Assembly (NCBI GenBank): GCA_003151435.1
Contig: PLXP01000110.1
Span: forward strand, 1-49,299
Reading direction: 5' to 3'
DNA: 49,299 bases
Source: Acidobacteriaceae bacterium
Lineage (GTDB): Bacteria > Acidobacteriota > Terriglobia > Terriglobales > Acidobacteriaceae
A model generated the notes under the pieces. The model was given only the letters and a program-made list of their open reading frames with translations, was not told the origin of the DNA and did not search any database. Below are positions 1 through 12,374 of this stretch, one piece after another (positions within the stretch are counted from its first letter, which is position 1; every line of letters begins with the position of its first letter). A program made the translations under genes and the position numbers.

Positions 1-17
1 GACATTCCAGACAGTCG

Positions 18-60
18 CTGAGCGACCGGAACGCAGTGAAGGGAGTCGAAGGATCTGCGT
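18..60 (+). repeat. Interspersed repeat, family D (diverged copy)
   Basis: This stretch contains the family D core: GAGCG, an imperfect GGA/ACGCAG stretch, then AGTCGAAGGATCTGCG. The same core recurs at 25911-25966 and 28417-28456, with a diverged copy at 19806-19850. It does not belong to any gene I can support. Such short repeats, seen in gaps across this window, look like dispersed genomic repeats; their function is unknown. Confidence 0.5.
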
Positions 61-187
61 TTCCGGAACGTACGCGCACGTATCACGCCCTTTTAATCTT
101 GCAGCGAATCTCAGACTCCCCACACGAGAGGACACAGGAACAAAATTTGCCTCCGATTGTTCGCGTTGATTCTTCCATAATGTCTGC

Positions 188-736
188 ATGCGCCTCTTTA
201 TCGGAATCCCGATGGCGGCAGCTATGATCGAGGAACTCGCCGCACTCTCGACCCGGCTTCGAACCGCCAATGACGGGCTTCGCTGGACCTCATCTAGTTC
301 GTGGCACATCACGCTGCAGTTTCTCGGCAGTGTCCGGCCCGATCAGTACGATTGCATCGTGTCTCGTGTGCGCGAAGTGCAATCGCCGCCGGTTTCCATT
401 CAGGTTGAGGGGCTCAGCTTCTTTGACCGTGCGGGAGTCTTCATCGTCCGCGTCAGGCCAACACCCGAACTGCTGCTGCTTCAGCAACGCGTCATCGCGT
501 CAACCCAGCTTTGCGGATTTCTGCCTGAGCTTCACCTCTACCAGCCTCACATCACCCTTGCGCGCACCAAGGGCAAGCCAGCTGGGGTGGTTCTCCAGAA
601 TCTCAAGCGAAAACTGGGCCGTGAGCCAGACTTCACTGCGTTTCCGGCTCACGAGTTCTTGCTGTTTGAGAGCTTTCTCAGCGCCTCGGGCTCTCGCTAC
701 GAAATTCGCGAACGCTTTCCCCTCGCTGGCGATTAG
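188..736 (+). CDS. thpR: RNA 2',3'-cyclic phosphodiesterase (ThpR/LigT family)
   Basis: This 182-aa cytoplasmic protein belongs to the 2H phosphoesterase family, which opens 2',3'-cyclic phosphates on RNA ends. The N-terminus MRLFIGIP is typical of ThpR. The two diagnostic histidine motifs are present: HITLQFLG near residue 39 and HITLAR near residue 119, spaced as expected for the two-lobed fold. Length matches the family (about 175-190 aa). The ATG at 188 is chosen because it gives the canonical N-terminus, although no strong ribosome binding site precedes it. The gene stands alone and converges on the leftward sugar-transferase gene. Family membership is clear; the in vivo substrate is not. 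Confidence 0.9.
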   Translation: MRLFIGIPMAAAMIEELAALSTRLRTANDGLRWTSSSSWHITLQFLGSVRPDQYDCIVSRVREVQSPPVSIQVEGLSFFDRAGVFIVRVRPTPELLLLQQRVIASTQLCGFLPELHLYQPHITLARTKGKPAGVVLQNLKRKLGREPDFTAFPAHEFLLFESFLSASGSRYEIRERFPLAGD

Positions 737-830
737 AGCCGCCTGTGCCCATGCCGGCTCTGACACTCACGAACGCCTCGCGCGGGCTGGGGAATCTCGA
801 AGTGCTCCTTTGAAGAGCGCCGGGGAGAAT

Positions 831-2297
831 CTAATCCGCACCCACCCTGGCTTTCGTTTCCGGCTCCGCGCTCCGGGAAACAGGCATCGGCTTGTCCCAA
901 CTCTCCCGCCGATTCCGTTGACCGGCTGCAATGGACTCCAATGAACGGCGGCGGCCCGCCAAATCTGAAGTCTTCAGACCACTTGCGCGTTCGCGAAGCA
1001 ACACGACCCGAATCGTTTGCAGGAAAATCTTTATATCGAGCAGGAGCGAGTAGTTGTAGATATAGAAGAGGTCAAATCGAAGCTTGCGTTCGGCCGTCGT
1101 GCTGTATCGGCCCAGCACCTGGGCTAAGCCCGTGATACCCGGCTTCACCAGGTGTCGCAGGGTGTAGGCAGGCAACTGCCGGTCAAATTGCTCGACAAAA
1201 ATCGCGCGTTCCGGCCGTGGACCGATCAAGCTCATATCGTCAAGCAGAACGTTAAACAACTGCGGTATTTCGTCAATCCGCGTGGAGCGCATGAACCGGC
1301 CCAGCCTTGTAATGCGAGGATCGTTCTCGATCGCCAGTACGGGCCCCGTCTTGGTCTCCGCGTTGCTCACCATGGTACGGAACTTGAAGATCCGAAACCG
1401 CCTTCCGCCTTTGCCCACGCGCACTTGCCGGAAGATCGCAGATCCTTTTGAGGTCAGCGGAATGGCCACAAAAGCGAACAGTAATAGAGGGCTCGCCAGC
1501 GCCAGCAGCAGGATAGATCCCAGAATGTCGATACTTCTCTTCAGCAGTTCCTGCGCCGGGTTCAGCCGGTGGGGATGGACCTTGAAGACCAGCAGGTCGT
1601 CGATCTCCCACGGTTCGGCACCGCAAAACGTAAGTTCAAAAAGATTTGGGACTACAAGAACTTCCTTGCCCTCGCGGAAACAGTGATAGATAACCTCTTC
1701 CTTGTCCTTTAGATCGGCCGAAATCACAATAGCGTCCGCGCCCATCAACTCGGTATATGGTGCCTTCAGGCTGCGTCGAGCAAGGCAATGCTCCACCTCG
1801 TACCAGCCCGCCCAATGCTCCACGAACTTCTCAGCAATATCCCAGGCCTGTTCATTGGATTCCGCAATCACGATGGTGTGTTGACACCCGAACCACCGCC
1901 TGTACATCCGGCGTGCCATCTCCCTATAGACGGCAATAAGGATCACTTGAATGCATGCTGCAATGACGAGGACACTCCTCGGAAGTAAGTGCCCGCTCCA
2001 GAAACTCCAGGTGGCAGTCGCGATCAGGGCAGTGACATTCCCGATAACCGTAGAGTAAAGAACGTGTGTGAAGGTCTTCCTCAACCAGTTACGGTACAAA
2101 TCCGAAAGATGGAATGACATTAACGCCAGGAGCGACACAACCGGGCTGAGACGTGCGTAACCCACCATTTGCTCATGCGCCGCGGCGATACCGCCTGAAT
2201 GCAACACATATGCCACCAGGTATGCCGTGTTGACGATCAGGACGTCACTCGCCGCTACGATAGGCTTCCAGGCCATAAAGTGCGCATGCTGCTTCAT
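831..2297 (-). CDS. Polyprenyl-phosphate sugar-1-phosphate transferase (WcaJ-like)
   Basis: This 488-aa inner-membrane enzyme probably starts exopolysaccharide or O-antigen units by moving a sugar-1-phosphate onto undecaprenyl phosphate. The N-terminal half carries several hydrophobic helices and a CoA-binding-like region. The C-terminal domain (about residues 255-445) begins KRSIDILGS, has a further membrane segment, then FKFRTM, the DEIPQLFNVL stretch, the SLIGPRPE motif and VKPGITGLAQV, all hallmarks of the bacterial sugar transferase family (PF02397). The ATG at 2297 is preferred over a GTG five codons upstream because a strong GGGAGGA lies 5 nt before it. The dTDP-rhamnose operon lies about 1 kb upstream on the same strand, fitting a polysaccharide role. 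The exact sugar (glucose, galactose or another) cannot be read from sequence. Confidence 0.9.
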   Translation of the reverse strand: MKQHAHFMAWKPIVAASDVLIVNTAYLVAYVLHSGGIAAAHEQMVGYARLSPVVSLLALMSFHLSDLYRNWLRKTFTHVLYSTVIGNVTALIATATWSFWSGHLLPRSVLVIAACIQVILIAVYREMARRMYRRWFGCQHTIVIAESNEQAWDIAEKFVEHWAGWYEVEHCLARRSLKAPYTELMGADAIVISADLKDKEEVIYHCFREGKEVLVVPNLFELTFCGAEPWEIDDLLVFKVHPHRLNPAQELLKRSIDILGSILLLALASPLLLFAFVAIPLTSKGSAIFRQVRVGKGGRRFRIFKFRTMVSNAETKTGPVLAIENDPRITRLGRFMRSTRIDEIPQLFNVLLDDMSLIGPRPERAIFVEQFDRQLPAYTLRHLVKPGITGLAQVLGRYSTTAERKLRFDLFYIYNYSLLLDIKIFLQTIRVVLLRERASGLKTSDLAGRRRSLESIAAGQRNRRESWDKPMPVSRSAEPETKARVGAD

Positions 2298-2961
2298 CCG
2301 TTCCTCCCGCACATGTTGGAAAACCGATGGTTAATGCAGACGCTCTGGGTAATCGAATGGAGCGAATCTAATCTCGGGGAATCAAAGGTCAACTGAAGCA
2401 AGGGGACGGCTACTTGTCCTGGGGCAATCGACGAAACTGCTGTATGCCCTCAGGATCGTCTCGAGGATGTTCAATCTGAATTTCAAAAACAGATACGCCC
2501 CATTCAACGCAGTCAGGTGGTTTTGAACATTTTGCTCTTGCTTACATCTGCCGCTATGCCTGGTCGGGCGTAGGCTATGGCGAACTCGCACTCTATAGGG
2601 CACCGGGTAAGTCGTTGCTGACCATCGATTTACCCACTCCAGCGACAAGCTCGATGATTCTCGCGCGTAACTTTGAGCCATACATTAGTGCGTCGATGGG
2701 CGCCCCCAAAACCAACATTCCGTGCACCGCATGGGAAAATTCAGCTTATGCTGACTTCAAACTAGCAGACTTGGAGGATGGATACAACAGAAACGCAAGA
2801 TAAGTGGAGGGTTACGGAGACATGACTGATCGACGCGACTCTCGCCCTGCCAAATTCACTCTTTGTTAACAGGCGACGGCTCCAGACGCATGCAGCATCG
2901 AGAGTTAGTTGACCTGCCGGGAATAAAGCTAGGTCTCTGACCGCTTGAAGTTGTACCAATG
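2298..2961. other. Intergenic region with no recognisable gene
   Basis: This is the first part of the roughly 1-kb gap between the sugar transferase and rmlD. Short open frames exist on both strands, but none has a convincing ribosome binding site, codon bias or family motif. The region looks somewhat less GC-rich than the genes around it, so it may hold decayed sequence. It must also contain the promoter of the leftward sugar-transferase gene, which I could not place with confidence. Confidence 0.4.
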
Positions 2962-3024
2962 CCGGGTGCCCCATCCTTGCCACGTCTTTGTTTTTGTGGC
3001 AAGGGTGGGAGACCACAGACCTCC
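2962..3024. repeat. Interspersed hairpin repeat, family A
   Basis: The copy starts CCGGGTGCCCCATCCTTGCC and continues through a spacer to GGCAAGGGTGGGAGACCACA, so its inner part (CCTTGCC and GGCAAGG) can fold into a stem. Related copies lie at 13231, 18798, 19744, 21351, 24991, 28503, 39619 and 40080. All sit between genes or just past gene ends. Confidence 0.75.
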
Positions 3025-3093
3025 ATCGCAAAACACGAAATCATGCGGTCAGAGACCTAGTGCTTTCCGCCACATAGATGGTCCATTAGCAGT

Positions 3094-3160
3094 TTTCGAA
3101 GGGCACGGCTTCAGCCGTGCCGCAAATCAAGCAGAATCTATGAGGACTTTAGCCCCGAGG
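3094..3160. repeat. Interspersed repeat, family B (partial)
   Basis: This partial copy contains GAAGGGCACGGCTTCAGCC, whose centre is an inverted repeat, followed about 30 nt later by the second family motif CTTTAGCCCCGAGGG. Fuller copies lie at 13318, 19879 and 37487, and a copy lies inside the coding sequence of treS at about 10538. Confidence 0.7.
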
Positions 3161-3228
3161 GAATGTCGGTAACGCGTGGAGTCCGTCCAGCCAATGAAAT
3201 TGTGGATGCTATCTCAGGCGGACACCAG
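3153..3228. repeat. Interspersed repeat, family C
   Basis: About 75 bp that match 13464-13540 closely; the shared core includes GTGGAGTCCGTCCAGCCAAT and continues ATGAAATTGTGGAT. In both places it directly follows a family B element, so B and C may move or be inherited as a composite unit. Confidence 0.75.
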
Positions 3229-3348
3229 TAGCTCTAAAGTCAGGCACTTAGACTGCTGTTTCTGCCGTTTTGGCTCGCAATTCAAGCGGAGAGATCATCG
3301 CCCGTCAATCTCTTCTGTGCCCGATCCTATTGAGAAGGTACTTACTCG

Positions 3349-4266
3349 TCATAAGCTTCGGTTCTTTGCGCCGCTTAGCTCGATGAGAACCTCGCCTAAT
3401 GCCGCTTCCCACGAACAGAGCCTCACTGCGAACTTCGTATGAAGCTTCTCGTTCGACAAGGTTGAGTTGAAGGGACGTTTGGCTGGGGTTGGGTAATCCG
3501 TTGAGGCAATGGGGCTGATCTTCGGCTTGCGACCGTCAAGCAAATCCTGCGCGCGGTTGAAGATTTCACGCGCAAACCCATACCAAGTGGTCGAACCCGC
3601 ACAGGTCATGTGGTACAGGCCAGCCCAATCTTGAGTCGAACCGAACTTGCCGCTGAGAGATCCATCAACGATCGTGCGTGTGGCATCTGCCAGCTCAATC
3701 GAAGTGGTTGGCGCGCCAATCTGATCATCCACGATGTTGAGGCGGTCGCGTTCTCGGCCCAGGCGCAACATGGTTAGCAGAAAATTATTGCCATGAGGCC
3801 CATAGACCCAACTCGTGCGGAAGATAAGATACTTTCCGCCGACCTGGCGAATTGCCTCTTCGCCGGCGAGTTTGCTGGCTCCATAAACACTCAGCGGATT
3901 GGGCTGATCGGTCTCGAGCCACGGGCCTTGCTTCGAACCGTCAAACACGTAGTCGGTCGAATAGTGAACCAACAGAATGTCACGGCGATGCGCCTCTTGG
4001 GCCAGCACGCGCGGTGCCGCGGCATTGATGGCCATCGCCACCTCAGGCTCGGACTCGGCGCGGTCCACGGCAGTATAGGCAGCGGCGTTGAGGATGAGGT
4101 CGGGCGAGGTGCTGCGCACCAGTTCGCGCACCTCGTCCTCTACCGCCAGATCGACACTCTCGCGATCGCGGCAAATGATCTCACCTGCGTCGGCGAAACT
4201 GCGCTGCAACTCGCGGCCTACCTGCCCGGCCGCACCAACGATCAGGACACGTCCGAAATTGCTCAC
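3349..4266 (-). CDS. rmlD: dTDP-4-dehydrorhamnose reductase
   Basis: This 305-aa cytoplasmic enzyme carries out the last step of dTDP-L-rhamnose synthesis, the NAD(P)H-dependent reduction of dTDP-4-dehydro-L-rhamnose. The N-terminal Rossmann motif GAAGQVGREL (residues 12-21), the catalytic YGASK pair near residue 130 and the RTSWVYG stretch identify the RmlD branch of the short-chain dehydrogenase superfamily. Length is normal. It is the last gene of a four-gene operon, and its ATG overlaps the stop of rmlC by 4 bp, indicating translational coupling. No clear terminator is visible downstream; repeat families A-C begin within about 120 bp. Confidence 0.95.
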   Translation of the reverse strand: MSNFGRVLIVGAAGQVGRELQRSFADAGEIICRDRESVDLAVEDEVRELVRSTSPDLILNAAAYTAVDRAESEPEVAMAINAAAPRVLAQEAHRRDILLVHYSTDYVFDGSKQGPWLETDQPNPLSVYGASKLAGEEAIRQVGGKYLIFRTSWVYGPHGNNFLLTMLRLGRERDRLNIVDDQIGAPTTSIELADATRTIVDGSLSGKFGSTQDWAGLYHMTCAGSTTWYGFAREIFNRAQDLLDGRKPKISPIASTDYPTPAKRPFNSTLSNEKLHTKFAVRLCSWEAALGEVLIELSGAKNRSL

Positions 4267-4808
4267 GCGAAAACCTCCGCGTCACGCAATCTGGCGCCTT
4301 TGGCATCTTTGTCTGACAGAATGGCGCTCTCCGGCGCAATCGGCCACCGAATCGCAAGGTCCGGATCGTTCCAGACGATCGTGCGCTCGCCCGCCGGGCA
4401 GTAGTAGTCCGTCACCTTGTATGCCAGACCTACGTTCTCCGTGAGCGCAACAAAACCATGGCCAAAGCCCTCGGGAATGTAAAGCATGTGTCCGTTGTCG
4501 GCGTTCAGTTCAACGGCAACATGGCGCGCGAAGGTCGGTGAGCTGCGGCGAAGGTCGACCGCTACGTCCAGCACCGCACCATGCGTCACGCGCACCAGTT
4601 TCCCCTGCGGTTGAACCATCTGGTAGTGAATGCCGCGAATGACGTTCTTCTTCGAGACCGAACTGTTGTCCTGTACCCACGCTGTGGGCAGTCCCGCTTC
4701 TGCCATTCCGTTTTGGTTCCACGTTTCCATGAAGGCGCCGCGGTTGTCGCGGTAGATGGTCGGGCTCAGCAACAGCACTCCGGGCAACGATGTTTCGGCG
4801 ATCTTCAT
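4263..4808 (-). CDS. rmlC: dTDP-4-dehydrorhamnose 3,5-epimerase
   Basis: This 181-aa cupin-fold enzyme epimerises C3 and C5 of dTDP-4-dehydro-6-deoxyglucose. The N-terminus ([20 protein letters not shown]) and the catalytic histidine in RGIHYQ (about residue 60), followed by [18 protein letters not shown] and the IPEGFGHGF segment, are typical RmlC features. It overlaps rmlA upstream and rmlD downstream by 4 bp each. Length is as expected for the family. Nothing unusual was seen. Confidence 0.95.
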   Translation of the reverse strand: MKIAETSLPGVLLLSPTIYRDNRGAFMETWNQNGMAEAGLPTAWVQDNSSVSKKNVIRGIHYQMVQPQGKLVRVTHGAVLDVAVDLRRSSPTFARHVAVELNADNGHMLYIPEGFGHGFVALTENVGLAYKVTDYYCPAGERTIVWNDPDLAIRWPIAPESAILSDKDAKGARLRDAEVFA

Positions 4809-5701
4809 TGCTCGTTCGCTTCCGCGGCAAAATACGGCTCATCTCGAATGGCCAGCAGATACAGCCCGTAGCCGCTCTTGCATATCGGTTGCGCCAATTG
4901 TTCAAGCTGGTCCGCGGTGATGTACCCAAGACGATAGGCAATCTCTTCAGGACAGGAAATCTTCAATCCCTGGCGCTGCTGGATCGTCTGCACAAACGAC
5001 CCTGCCTCAAACAGCGAGTCGTGGGTGCCCGTGTCGAGCCAGGCCATGCCCCGGCTCAACACCTGCACCTTCAAACTGCCATCCTCAAGATAGAGCCGGT
5101 TCAGGTCGGTAATCTCCAACTCTCCACGTTTCGACGGCTTCAGCCGTGCCGCCCTTTCCACTACTTCTTGATCGTAGAAATAAAGGCCCGTCACGGCATA
5201 GCGCGACTTGGGAGACTCAGGCTTCTCCTCAATGCTGACGGCGCGGCCCTTGGCGTCGAATTCGACTACGCCATAGCGTTCCGGATCCTGCACGGGATAT
5301 GCGAATACGACCGCCCCATGCCGCAAGGCCGCGGCACGCTGCAATTGTACGGACAGAGACTGGCCATAAAATATGTTATCGCCAAGAGTCAGCGCGCTCG
5401 TGTCTCCCCCAATAAAATCGCGCCCGATCAGAAATGCCTGTGCCAGTCCGTCGGGACTGGGCTGAACGGCGTAACTCAGGTTGAGGCCCCACTGGGCACC
5501 GTCGCCCAGAAGTTCGGCAAAGCGCGCCGTATCCTGTGGCGTCGAGATAATCAGAATGTCGCGCAACCCGGCCAGCATCAATGTGCTCAGCGGGTAATAA
5601 ATCATCGGCTTGTCATACACGGGCAACAGTTGTTTTGAGACAACATTGGTCACCGGGTAGAGCCGGGTTCCCGACCCTCCGGCAAGAATGATTCCCTTCA
5701 T
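4805..5701 (-). CDS. rmlA: Glucose-1-phosphate thymidylyltransferase
   Basis: This 298-aa nucleotidyltransferase forms dTDP-glucose from dTTP and glucose-1-phosphate, the committed step of dTDP-rhamnose synthesis and the usual point of feedback inhibition by dTDP-rhamnose. The N-terminus [16 protein letters not shown] contains the nucleotide-binding signature, followed by [20 protein letters not shown]. The sugar-binding [20 protein letters not shown] segment and GELEITDLN are also intact. It overlaps rmlB and rmlC by 4 bp. Length is normal. A palindromic ACGGCTTCAGCCGT inside the gene resembles repeat family B but encodes conserved residues and is probably coincidence. Confidence 0.96.
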   Translation of the reverse strand: MKGIILAGGSGTRLYPVTNVVSKQLLPVYDKPMIYYPLSTLMLAGLRDILIISTPQDTARFAELLGDGAQWGLNLSYAVQPSPDGLAQAFLIGRDFIGGDTSALTLGDNIFYGQSLSVQLQRAAALRHGAVVFAYPVQDPERYGVVEFDAKGRAVSIEEKPESPKSRYAVTGLYFYDQEVVERAARLKPSKRGELEITDLNRLYLEDGSLKVQVLSRGMAWLDTGTHDSLFEAGSFVQTIQQRQGLKISCPEEIAYRLGYITADQLEQLAQPICKSGYGLYLLAIRDEPYFAAEANEQ

Positions 5702-6783
5702 TGCGAGGTCCTCTCGTCATAATTCTGCCGGATCCAATCCCGGTACGCTCCGGTCCTCACGCTTTCCACCCAATCGGTGTGCTCCAGGTACCACGTCACC
5801 GTCTGCCGCAGCCCGTCCTCAAACCGTACTTTGGGCTGCCACGCGAGTTCGCGGCCGATCTTCGATGCGTCGATGGCGTAGCGGCGATCGTGCCCGGGGC
5901 GGTCCTGGACAAACTGGATCAGCTTGCTGCGCGGACCCATCGCGGCATTGGGGCGCAGCTCATCCACTACGCCGCAAATCGCGGTCACCACATCGAGGTT
6001 CGCTCGTTCGCTGTTGCCGCCAATGTTGTAGGTCTCTCCCAGCCGGCCCTTTTCGAGAACCGTCCTGATGGCGGCGCAGTGATCTTCCACATAAAGCCAG
6101 TCGCGCACGTTGGCTCCGTCTCCATACACGGGCAGGCGTTTGCCCTCGAGCGCGTTCAAAATCATCAGCGGGATCAGCTTTTCAGGAAACTGGAATGGCC
6201 CGTAGTTGTTGGAACAATTGGTGGTGAGAACCGGCAACCCATAGGTATGGAAGTAGGCCCTCGCCAGATGGTCGGAGGCCGCCTTGGTCGCCGCATAAGG
6301 GCTGTTGGGAGCGTAAGCTGTAGTCTCTGAAAACGCCGCATCCTCTGCAGCCAGTGAGCCATACACCTCATCCGTGGACACGTGCAGAAAGCGGAAGGCT
6401 CCTTTTTCTGCTTCGTCCAGCCCGGACCAGTAGATCCTGGCCTGTTCCAGCAGCGTGAAAGTGCCATGCACATTAGTGCGAATGAAAGCGTCCGGCGCGG
6501 CAATCGACCGATCCACATGGCTCTCTGCCGCGAAGTGGACAATCGCACGCGGCCGGTGCTCGCGCAACAGTGTCCCCACCAGTTCCGCATCGCAAATGTC
6601 CCCAGCCACCATCCGGTGCCGGGGATCGTTTTCGAGAGTTGCAAGATTGGCCGGATTGCCGGCGTACGTCAGCAGATCGAGGTTCACGACCCTGCCCCCC
6701 AACCCGATCCACTGCAACACAAAATTGGATCCGATGAACCCCGCGCCGCCGGTGACCAGGATGGGACAACAACACTTCATCAT
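5698..6783 (-). CDS. rmlB: dTDP-glucose 4,6-dehydratase
   Basis: This 361-aa NAD-dependent short-chain dehydrogenase converts dTDP-glucose to dTDP-4-dehydro-6-deoxyglucose. Visible features are the Rossmann motif [12 protein letters not shown] (residues 11-22), [12 protein letters not shown], the catalytic STDEVYG, the [10 protein letters not shown] active-site Tyr-Lys pair and [17 protein letters not shown]. It is first in the rmlBACD operon and overlaps rmlA by 4 bp. The first codons give MMKCCCP, an unusual run of three cysteines; either ATG could start. The operon promoter must lie in 6784-6900, but no strong sigma-70 match stands out. Confidence 0.96.
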   Translation of the reverse strand: MMKCCCPILVTGGAGFIGSNFVLQWIGLGGRVVNLDLLTYAGNPANLATLENDPRHRMVAGDICDAELVGTLLREHRPRAIVHFAAESHVDRSIAAPDAFIRTNVHGTFTLLEQARIYWSGLDEAEKGAFRFLHVSTDEVYGSLAAEDAAFSETTAYAPNSPYAATKAASDHLARAYFHTYGLPVLTTNCSNNYGPFQFPEKLIPLMILNALEGKRLPVYGDGANVRDWLYVEDHCAAIRTVLEKGRLGETYNIGGNSERANLDVVTAICGVVDELRPNAAMGPRSKLIQFVQDRPGHDRRYAIDASKIGRELAWQPKVRFEDGLRQTVTWYLEHTDWVESVRTGAYRDWIRQNYDERTSQ

Positions 6784-7254
6784 GTGCGGAAATCTACGAT
6801 CAGGAATTACGACCGGACAAAGTAAATGCCCATCGCCTTGTTCACCATAAGCTTAGCATTAATGAAAGGCGCACTCCAGACGCGTTTAAACTCGGGAAAA
6901 GGCCGCTCGCCTTCACCGGCGCTTCCCCGTCTATCGTGAAGTAACCCCCGCATCCGGTCCCTGCATCTCTACGTGTATGGTTCTGACAGGCGCACGCATC
7001 CAGCAGGATTTCCTTCACCCGTTCATGTACTTTTACCCTGACGACTTCGCCGAGGTGATAAGAAGGGCGAGACAAACAGCGGACGATATCGCTTGATCAA
7101 GCCGTCGTACGGATGAAGTCGAGCGGTCATCGCACAAATTCCGCCCCCCGCGCGTCTTTCGCATGGTTCGCCAGCCGTAAGCTGAGAACATCCGGCCATC
7201 CCCACGGAAACCGCATCCAACTAGCTCGGAGAACCAGAATCGGAGAACCAGAGA
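6784..7254. other. Divergent intergenic region between rmlB and treS
   Basis: This 471-bp gap separates two divergent operons and must hold both promoters. A 39-codon open frame at 6977-7096 (+) has coding-like codons but no known motif or clear binding site, so I do not call it. Just before treS there is a perfect 13-bp direct repeat, TCGGAGAACCAGA, at 7226-7238 and 7240-7252. It duplicates the GGAG ribosome binding site, and the second copy is correctly spaced for the TTG start at 7255. Confidence 0.5.
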
Positions 7255-11028
<3,774 letters not shown>

Positions 11029-11101
11029 ACACCTTGCCGGGCACCAGCCGGCTGCGATCGTTTCGAGTCGACAGCCACCCCAGTAGCAACTCCTGAAACC
11101 T

Positions 11102-12292
11102 ATGGCGACAGCAGATTCCATTTCCGATATCAATCGTCCCGCCACACGCTCGGGGTACGCCCTCCTCGTGCTGGTCGCGCCCCTGCCGCCGGAGCAGTTG
11201 GAAAGCCTCCTCTCCCGGCTCATGGGGCTGATTCCTGCCGAGGAGTTGCTTATCGCCACGCAAAATGGCATCGCGACCGATGCGTATCCCGCCCTCCAGA
11301 TCGTCGCCGCGCCAGCCACCAACATCGCCTGGACCCTGACTGCCGCTGACTTCGTCAATGCTCATCAGCTCGCCCAGAAACACCAGGCCCGCGCCATCCT
11401 CATGCTGGGGCCGGACTCCGGTTCCCTCAGCCCGGCTGCCTTGCACGACCTTGCTGCGGCCGTTCTCTCCGCGGGCACTGACCTCGCTTTGCCCCACTAC
11501 GATCCGGAGCCGCACGCCGGCCTGGTCAATTCCGCCATTCTTTATCCCCTTACGCGCGGCCTGTTCGCCACCCGCGCGCGCTTTCCGCTGGCCGTCGATC
11601 TCGGCTTGTCGCTCCGCATGGCTGAGCGCCTGGCCTCCGCCGCCCAGCGTTTCATCGCCATCAACCAGAGCGATGCCTTGCTGTGGCCCGTCTCTGAAGC
11701 CGTTGTGGCCGGGTTCACCATCAACGAATACGACGTGGGCTCCCGCCCTTTGCCCCAGCCCGCCGACCCCGATATCCGGTCCATCCTCGCGCACGTCACC
11801 GGCTCTCTCTTCGCCGACATCGAGGTCAAGGCGGCCTTCTGGCAGCGCCCTCGCCGGTTGGCGCCCGCGCGCCCTTCCATGCCGCGTCACCCCTACAGCG
11901 ACGGACCCTCCGATGTGGCCTCCATGATCGACGGCTTCCGGCTTGCCTACACCAACCTGCAGGAAATCTGGTCGCTGGTCTTGCCGCCCAACTCGCTGCT
12001 CGGCCTCAAGCGGCTTTCCGTCGTCGATGCGGCGTCGTTCCGTATGCCTGAAAACCTCTGGGCGCGCATTGTCTATGACTTTCTCATCGCCTACCGCCTG
12101 CGCACCATCAACCGCGGCCACCTGATGGGCGCGCTCATTCCCCTCTACCTCGCATGGGTCGCGGGACACATCAATATCACCGACTCGGGCGCCGACGCGG
12201 AACGCCACATCGAAGCTGTGGCCGCCGCTTTCGACGCCGACAAACCCTATCTGGTCTCGCGCTGGCGCTGGCCTGACCGGTTCAATCCCTAA
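11102..12292 (+). CDS. Glycosyltransferase-like protein, possibly degenerate
   Basis: This 396-aa soluble protein follows treS by 73 bp on the same strand. The segment SAILYPLTRGLFATR (about residues 140-155) with the following VDLGLS resembles the acceptor region of glucosylglycerate/mannosylglycerate synthase-type GT-A enzymes, in which I recall a YPLTRALYG-like motif followed by GGDFGFS. If that relationship is right, the usual DxD-type metal motif appears altered to GPDSGS (about residue 102) and GGDFGFS to AVDLGLS, so catalysis may be changed or lost. The C-terminal 150 residues are mainly helical, with LAYTNLQEIWSLVLP and YRLRTINRGHL. Location beside TreS-maltokinase suggests a role with compatible solutes or alpha-glucan. 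The assignment is from memory of motifs and is tentative. Confidence 0.5.
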   Translation: MATADSISDINRPATRSGYALLVLVAPLPPEQLESLLSRLMGLIPAEELLIATQNGIATDAYPALQIVAAPATNIAWTLTAADFVNAHQLAQKHQARAILMLGPDSGSLSPAALHDLAAAVLSAGTDLALPHYDPEPHAGLVNSAILYPLTRGLFATRARFPLAVDLGLSLRMAERLASAAQRFIAINQSDALLWPVSEAVVAGFTINEYDVGSRPLPQPADPDIRSILAHVTGSLFADIEVKAAFWQRPRRLAPARPSMPRHPYSDGPSDVASMIDGFRLAYTNLQEIWSLVLPPNSLLGLKRLSVVDAASFRMPENLWARIVYDFLIAYRLRTINRGHLMGALIPLYLAWVAGHINITDSGADAERHIEAVAAAFDADKPYLVSRWRWPDRFNP

Positions 12293-12374
12293 CCCAGGCT
12301 TCATGCGTCTTCCCCATGACCGATTTCATTCAGTTCCGGTTCCAGCAACAGAGTCGCTTCAAGGAGTAAGTCCA

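Noticed and set aside
5139..5160. ACGGCTTCAGCCGTGCCGC inside rmlA, identical to part of family B
   Set aside because: The residues it encodes (AARLKPS) match the usual RmlA sequence with no extra length, so it looks like chance identity over a palindrome rather than an inserted repeat.
6977..7096. 39-codon open frame between rmlB and treS
   Set aside because: Coding-like composition but no clear ribosome binding site, no recognised motif and very short; could be a remnant.
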